From NCBI GenBank assembly GCA_000310025.1, contig FN649734.1, positions 2,309,291 through 2,373,290 of the forward strand: a stretch of 64,000 bases of DNA, in the 5' to 3' direction. This DNA is from Ectocarpus siliculosus. Its lineage: Eukaryota > Sar > Phaeophyceae > Ectocarpales > Ectocarpaceae. Shown here one piece after another: positions 58,900-64,000 of this stretch (position 1 is its first letter; the number at the start of each line of letters is the position of its first letter). Both the position numbers and the translations under genes were made by a program. The notes beneath the pieces are model-generated. The model was not told the origin of the DNA, searched no databases, and worked only from the letters and a program-made list of their open reading frames with translations.

Positions 58900-61800
58900 G
58901 CAAAAACTTGATTTTGGAGCACGCTCGGCCAGCTCCAACCAAAATACGGTATCTTGGCATAAAACCAAACGGCGAACGATACCTGTTCTCTTACGCCGCT
59001 CATGATGTCATGATATTTGGACCCTTGGCCGAAGATGCCATCGGGGCCGGTACCGTTAAGTGCTTTTTCTTAGCTATCCTAATCACAATTGCGTCCTGTA
59101 TCTCTCAATTGAAGAGCACCGACCCATGTGCACACACGAAAACTCCTCTGCGGAGAGTATCTTCAGTTTCGACGCGAGAGAAGTCAGTTGATCGATAGGC
59201 CACCACATGATCGGCACACGTGGTACAAAATACTGGGGAAAACCGTCATATCTCGTTGTGATTCGAGTTCCCGACCTTGAGCGTTAAGAAGCTTTCGTGG
59301 ATACATATAGAGCCGACACGTCTGTCTGTCTTTCCTTGGCACAAAGCAAGTTGCAGATTGGTTGTGTTGATATCACGCATCCTTAGTTGGCTACTTTATT
59401 AGTAGAAAGACGATGACTGAAGTAACGTTGCGTGTGAGTGAGCAATGTGGTTTATTTCCGAGACGGGAAATCAGACTATATCCCTGGCATGATACACGGC
59501 AACACCCAGGGGCGGGAGGGGTTCAGTAGACGGGCGAGACGGCGAGGGAAGACAGAAACCGAGAAGAGGCGGACCGAGTGGCGCGAAATGCTGTGCCGGA
59601 TTGAACCCCTTCATTGACTGTAATCCCCCCCCCCCCTGTCACCGTTTTTTATTGCGGTAACCATAGTGGTGGTCGAGTATATCATGTTGTGCGGGGTCGA
59701 GAACCCTCACTCCGCGCAAAGGGGATGATCGCACCACGTTGGCTCAAATTGGGTCAAGCGCCGTCGAGGCAGTTACACAGGGTTTACAACTGTCTCTGGA
59801 AGTGCAACACCAGAAAATAAATTAAGTCATTCGCAGCTGTCATCCGCATGCAAGGAAGTAAGCACAAGATGCCGAACACCCTTAGCAGGATGCAACGCAC
59901 CCTTCATGCGACTCGCCGAATACCTCACGATGCTTCACGCTTGGTGATGTGAGAGCCTGGTCCGATGAGAACCCGGCGTGCTCCGTCTCGGCTTTGTACG
60001 GATGCGAGGTCAATGGTCTAAACGACTACGGCATGCACGACTATGAGTACACCCCCCCCCCCCTCACTGCACCATTGCACCAGCCCCCCACGAGCGATGA
60101 CGTGCCTTTGTATTCTCGGGTGGCAAGCTTGTGTTGTCTTGTGTTTTGTTTGTTTGTCGCTACGGTAGTGGTTCTGGGGTGTGTCTTTCTCTTTGTCTTT
60201 CTTTTTTTCTCCCTCTGCTTTCTTCTTCTTCTTCTTTTTCTTTTTCTTCTTCTTTTATCTTTTCTTTTTCTTTCTCTTTTCCAGACAATGGTTACCTCGC
60301 ATAGCGTGTGGAGGCGAGCGGGGGGTCCTAGACGTTGGTTTCTATTGACTTGCCGACCCTGGCGGTCCATTCGATTTTCGTATAACTTTTTTGGGTAAGT
60401 TAGCCTGTGGCCATGGGAATCGACCGCGTCAAGTGTCAAGACTAGTACGGACAGAGAGAACGGAACGGTTTTTGTCGTGGGTACTGACCAGGAGGCAGCA
60501 CGGCGACCGGTACCACCCCTTCCTAGAGAAATATCAGCAACTTTTATACGCTAGAAAATAGGGATGATGCCGGCTGTCCAGGAGATGACGAGTACAAGCC
60601 AAGCCCATGATCAGGCGACCCCGAAATGCTCGAGGCTCAAGGCAAAAGGAACGCACCTGTTCTCTCAATGCTGGTTCCAATCCTGATAGACCTAAGATGC
60701 CGATCATCTTCATAAGTTCCGATCCGGTCCACTGGTGGCAATGCACGTAGTTGAAGGGCGTTGGAGAAGGAGTCAATGTCTTTGACGTTTCGGTACAAAA
60801 TAGTCCAGAGGCTTGTCTACCTAACAGTAGGCCCAGTGACTCAGTTGGGAACCCAGCAAAGTCATCATCTGTCCTACAACCGATGGACGATGACAACAAA
60901 CGTCATAATACCTTGTGTATCCATCCGAAAAGAAGCATAGCTACTTGTAGGCCCTCCCGGCCGCGGAGTTTTCCAATACAGCACGGGTCCGGAGATAAGA
61001 AACGTCAAAATCGGGTCGAGCCTCAATTTTTTATTTTCGCCCGAAGGACCAGCCGGAGTCGGCCAATTTCTTGAAACGGATCCTTTGGGCTGTCGCATCT
61101 TCCTGCTGCTCTTATTTTCGTATTTCTTTTTTCTGGCGAAGAAAACACCAAGCCTTCATGCAGCACTCTATCGACAGGTCGGTGTGGCGATCATTGATTG
61201 GGGTTGCCACCCTCCTGAACTTGCTGACTCCCGCGATTTGTGGCAGTACAGCGGTACAGCAGCAGTGGGTGGCGCATCCCGCAGCGGCGCTGGGGCGCGG
61301 GTGGCACCGCGAAGATAACCACTTCCCCCCCCCCCTACCAAAAATCACGTGAGTTAAGTAGTGGTGGGAGCGTGGCAGCAGCGGTGGGACGTTTCTTGTT
61401 GGACACGCTTCCCCAGCTACCCGTTGTTTCTTGTGTCTCGGTTTATCGCACGATTATGTTACTTGTTGGGACGTTTCTTATGTTCGTTGTGGCCGAGATT
61501 GAGTTGAACTTCTTCGCTCTTTTTTCGTATTATTTTCGTAGACACTTTAGCTTTTTTTTCTCAACAGAGTTTTTGTTAATTGCGGGCCCGTTCTGTAGTC
61601 GCGTCAATGATATCACGCACAACCAAATGTGTGTTGGGGCTTCCCCACGAGGTGGCCGTGGTTGAGTGAGAGCAGGAGATACCTACAGATTGTTGTTGAA
61701 CGACACGCTGCGTCAAGAGGCTAAATATTATATTCCGCCAATAATAAATGTGTATTCGTCCTGGTGGTGCTTCAACTGCTGGAAGACTTCAAAGCTGTGT

Positions 61801-62833
61801 TGCGAGCACATTACACAGATGGCTTTTCAACTGCACTGGTGGTGTATGTACGTACATAGATATTGGCGGGGCTCACTAGTGAGCAGGAATTTTGGATCCC
61901 TGCCATCAGACAGAGCGCTTCGTTTTCAAGAGAAGCTGCGGGCCGTGTACATCAATCGTGGCCACGTGATTCGTGAAGTGCGCTCGCCGGCGTTGATCCG
62001 TAAGTGCTCACCTTGGACACATCCGAGGAAGACGGTGGGTATTGGCGCGAAAGCTCCTCGAATTTTTCAGCATAGCCGCTCTTCACAAGCGCTGGATGGC
62101 CTGCGTAAAACCAAGCTATTCCCATCTCTCAAAACTGCACTGCGCCGCTGCTGCTGTCAACCTTCGTAAAGGGGGGATGTAAGGTTCACCTAGGTCAAGG
62201 AGTACCAGTTTATCATCTCGAGATCTCGCTTGAGGTAGACAGAGGGTGACGGTTTCGGTAGCGTGTCATGTTGTCGACAAAGGGAAAGATGAACTGGTTC
62301 GATCTGTCTGGTGATCTGGTCCGTATCTTTGGTATCTGGAGATGATCTGGAGCGGTCGAGAGCAGCAGCTACAGCTAGTGCTGCATGCTTGCGTCACTAG
62401 AGTGAGAAATAAGAAAACGAGCAACAGAACGCGGAGTTGCTGTTGTACTTGTACATTTCGCGCACCCTTTCCTGCACTTGTACCACCGTCACACGCACAG
62501 ACAAGCGGCAGGGGAAGAGAGAAGAGGATAACCGGACAGCTACATCACCTATGTTCCGTTTCGCAAGCGGTCCAATTAACGGGCTACCGACGGCAAGTTG
62601 ACGTTCCCAATGATTCGTCTTGTCAGACGCTTTTTTGGCCCTTTTTTTTTTTTGAGAGCGTCACGACAACGCCTGCATTGAAACCCTTCTCTCACCGCCT
62701 CGTGCCCTCGTGTGCCCACCTACCGGACATCCACAGCTGCTCGTTGCCAGCACTTCGTGTCGAGTGCCGCGACCGCTTTCTCTCACTCTAGCACTTCCCG
62801 CCCGCTATCCCTTACTCCACAACCTCGTCGAAT
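58900..62833. other. Spacer, mostly non-coding
   Basis: Apart from the SINE-like copy 2 and the weak exon candidate near 58.9-59.05 kb, no gene was recognised. Open frames at 59949-60398 follow CT-rich repeats, and that at 61666-62169 has no ATG start and no recognisable motif. The last 150 bp are pyrimidine-rich and precede the ATG at 62834. Confidence 0.5.
60180..60478 (+). repeat. SINE-like dispersed repeat, copy 2, with CT-rich leader
   Basis: A CT-rich tract (about 60180-60282) is followed by GGTTACCTCGCATAGCGTG, TTAGCCTGTGGCCATGGGAA, a GACTAGTACGGACAG segment and GAGAACGGAACGGTTTTTGT. The order is the same as copy 1 at 5736-6098, but the (CAA)n tail is missing. Confidence 0.7.
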
Positions 62834-62975
62834 ATGGCGCCCCGGAGAAATGCGGCAACGGCTGCGGCCGTCCTGGCAGGGTGTGCAGGATGTTCGGCAT
62901 GGGTAGCGCCTGCGGCGCGAGGGTTCACAGGGCAGCGCGTGGCGCCGGCAGCGGCGACATCTTCGTCCCCATCAG
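62834..62975 (+). CDS. First exon of a probable plastid-targeted protein (partial)
   Basis: The ATG at 62834 opens a 47-codon exon with a short basic start (MAPRRN), an Ala/Val/Leu-rich hydrophobic core, and CSAW-VAP. This resembles the signal-peptide cleavage motif of heterokont plastid preproteins, in which an aromatic residue (Phe, Trp or Tyr) or Leu follows ASA. A hydroxylated, Ala-rich transit-like stretch (RVAPAAATSSSPS) follows. The donor is CATCAG|GTTCGT at 62976 in phase 1. The mature protein should be encoded by later exons, none of which was recognised before the window ends. Two-step import through the ER is inferred; an ER-secreted protein is the alternative. Confidence 0.5.
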
Positions 62976-64000
62976 GTTCGTTGAGTGCGCCTTGCAGTGA
63001 TCCACGGCACGTTGATGCTGGTGTGTCGAGCGTCCAGGTTGCTGGTGCATGTTGTACGCTGCTTTCATGCGCGCGGCGGGAGAAAGCATGACCACAGAGA
63101 TTCAAGAACCTCTAAACTGCGGCGGTGCTGCCATCTTCGTTGCCCTCCCTGGGCTTACCAGCTTGCCTGGATCGGTAGAGGCATGATAAGAACCCCAATG
63201 CAGTGCTTAGCGGTCTTGCCACGTAAGACCAGACGTGCAGATCCGGTAGCGGCTTCTAGCAGCCGCGGTGCGGGCTCGTGATGTGCAGGAGCAGCGTTGA
63301 TGTGGGGTTCCCGTTTGGCAGTTTGGCAGCCTGCAGGGCTGGCTGAAAGCGTTCGTTGAAGCTCACAGGAGTCACGTCTTGCGTGTTGAGATAGATGGCG
63401 CATGCTTCGCGGTTTGGTCACGCTGTTCCTGGCCTCCTCTCGGAAGGGCGTGTCCAATATTGGTGCGTTGGTTGAAAGCTCTGCACACACTCAGGCATGT
63501 CTTGGCTCCGATTAGACGAACTTTCATACAAAAAAGAAAAGAAAGCATGCGCGTTGAAGTCCTTCCTTCAACACGCCTGCTGGCTGATGCAACGATGCCT
63601 ATCGTGCCCGTCTTGCAACCTAGAGTCGCTTGCTGCTGTTGAACTCCATGAAGTCCTGTTAATGCATTTTCTCTCCTCGCACGGGGTCTGTGTAACTACT
63701 CCTTATGAAGAACCACATCAGAGGCAGTATTGATTTTTACATGAGTTGGTCAAGAGGCGACGCGTGTCGGGCAGGAAAGGCGGCGCGTTGATCTCGCTAC
63801 ACACAATTTTTCGGGTTTTAATTTTTTGGCGGTCTTGACGGCATTTTGGACCTGGGTTGTGTTGTGTTAAGGATCTGAGGTGCCATCTTTCATCGTGCTC
63901 CCAGTTTGCATGTATTCGCCCAGGTGCATGGATTGCGCCGACCAGTCCCATCTCCTGTTTTTTCTAATGGCCTTGATTACAATACATGCTGGTACGTCGA
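62976..64000. other. Probable first intron and beyond, no exon recognised
   Basis: Several AG acceptors follow pyrimidine tracts, but no downstream reading frame shows a recognisable family. Short open frames at 63379-63733 overlap in different frames and cannot be chosen between. Confidence 0.35.

Noticed and set aside
61666-62169. 168-codon open frame
   Set aside because: No ATG start, no recognisable motif, no splice-supported extension.
1-64000. CRISPR arrays, prophage, bacterial operons or ribosome-binding sites
   Set aside because: No spaced direct repeats of CRISPR type and no bacterial gene organisation; every supported gene is spliced.

Overview
The window is nuclear DNA from a eukaryote with very intron-dense genes: exons of about 50-900 bp, introns of about 150-700 bp, and GT-AG junctions that mostly follow pyrimidine tracts. 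Gene content points to a flagellated, photosynthetic stramenopile, most likely a brown alga (inference). The supporting features are an axonemal outer-arm dynein heavy chain, a fungal-type Zn2Cys6 regulator of the kind also known in heterokont algae, and a first exon resembling a stramenopile bipartite plastid presequence (signal peptide with a SAW-type cleavage motif, then a Ser/Ala-rich transit region). No bacterial, organellar or viral segment was recognised.

Layout. 1-18777 (+): the last 44 exons of an axonemal dynein heavy chain, from the end of AAA3 through AAA4, stalk, AAA5, AAA6 and C-terminal domain to the stop (about 1,977 residues; the 5' part lies before the window). Its introns hold an antisense tRNA-Val-like gene and one copy of a SINE-like repeat. 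18778-20614: spacer with a GACC/CCAACC-type satellite and an assembly gap. 20615-27751 (+): a complete 12-exon SCAR/WAVE gene (739 aa). 28.6-33.5 kb (+): scattered plausible exons of an unrecognised gene. 39.4-33.8 kb (-): a multi-exon Sfi1-like gene with Trp-containing centrin-binding-type repeats. 39618-49954 (+): a complete 10-exon ACAD10/11-type acyl-CoA dehydrogenase (411 aa) ending in a peroxisomal SRL signal. Its 6.3-kb first intron contains a 5.6-kb TIR transposon flanked by TA. That element holds a broken pogo/Tigger-like DDE transposase, a non-LTR reverse-transcriptase fragment and a probable nested TTAA-type element. 49955-53341: spacer rich in inverted repeats. 53342-56251 (+): a three-exon Zn2Cys6 transcription factor (373 aa). 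56.3-62.8 kb: mostly non-coding, with SINE-like sequence and two weak exon candidates. 62834 onward (+): the first exon of a probable plastid-targeted protein that runs out of the window.

Functional reading. Dynein (outer-arm motility) and the Sfi1-like protein (centrin/basal-body fibres) are flagellar or centrosomal functions; SCAR/WAVE drives Arp2/3 actin nucleation. The enzyme gene and the Sfi1-like gene are head-to-head, with little room between them for separate promoters. Accessory content is eukaryotic mobile DNA. The most unusual object is the composite transposon in the dehydrogenase intron. All exon junctions were read by eye from reading frame, splice consensus and remembered family conservation; none was checked by alignment or transcript data.
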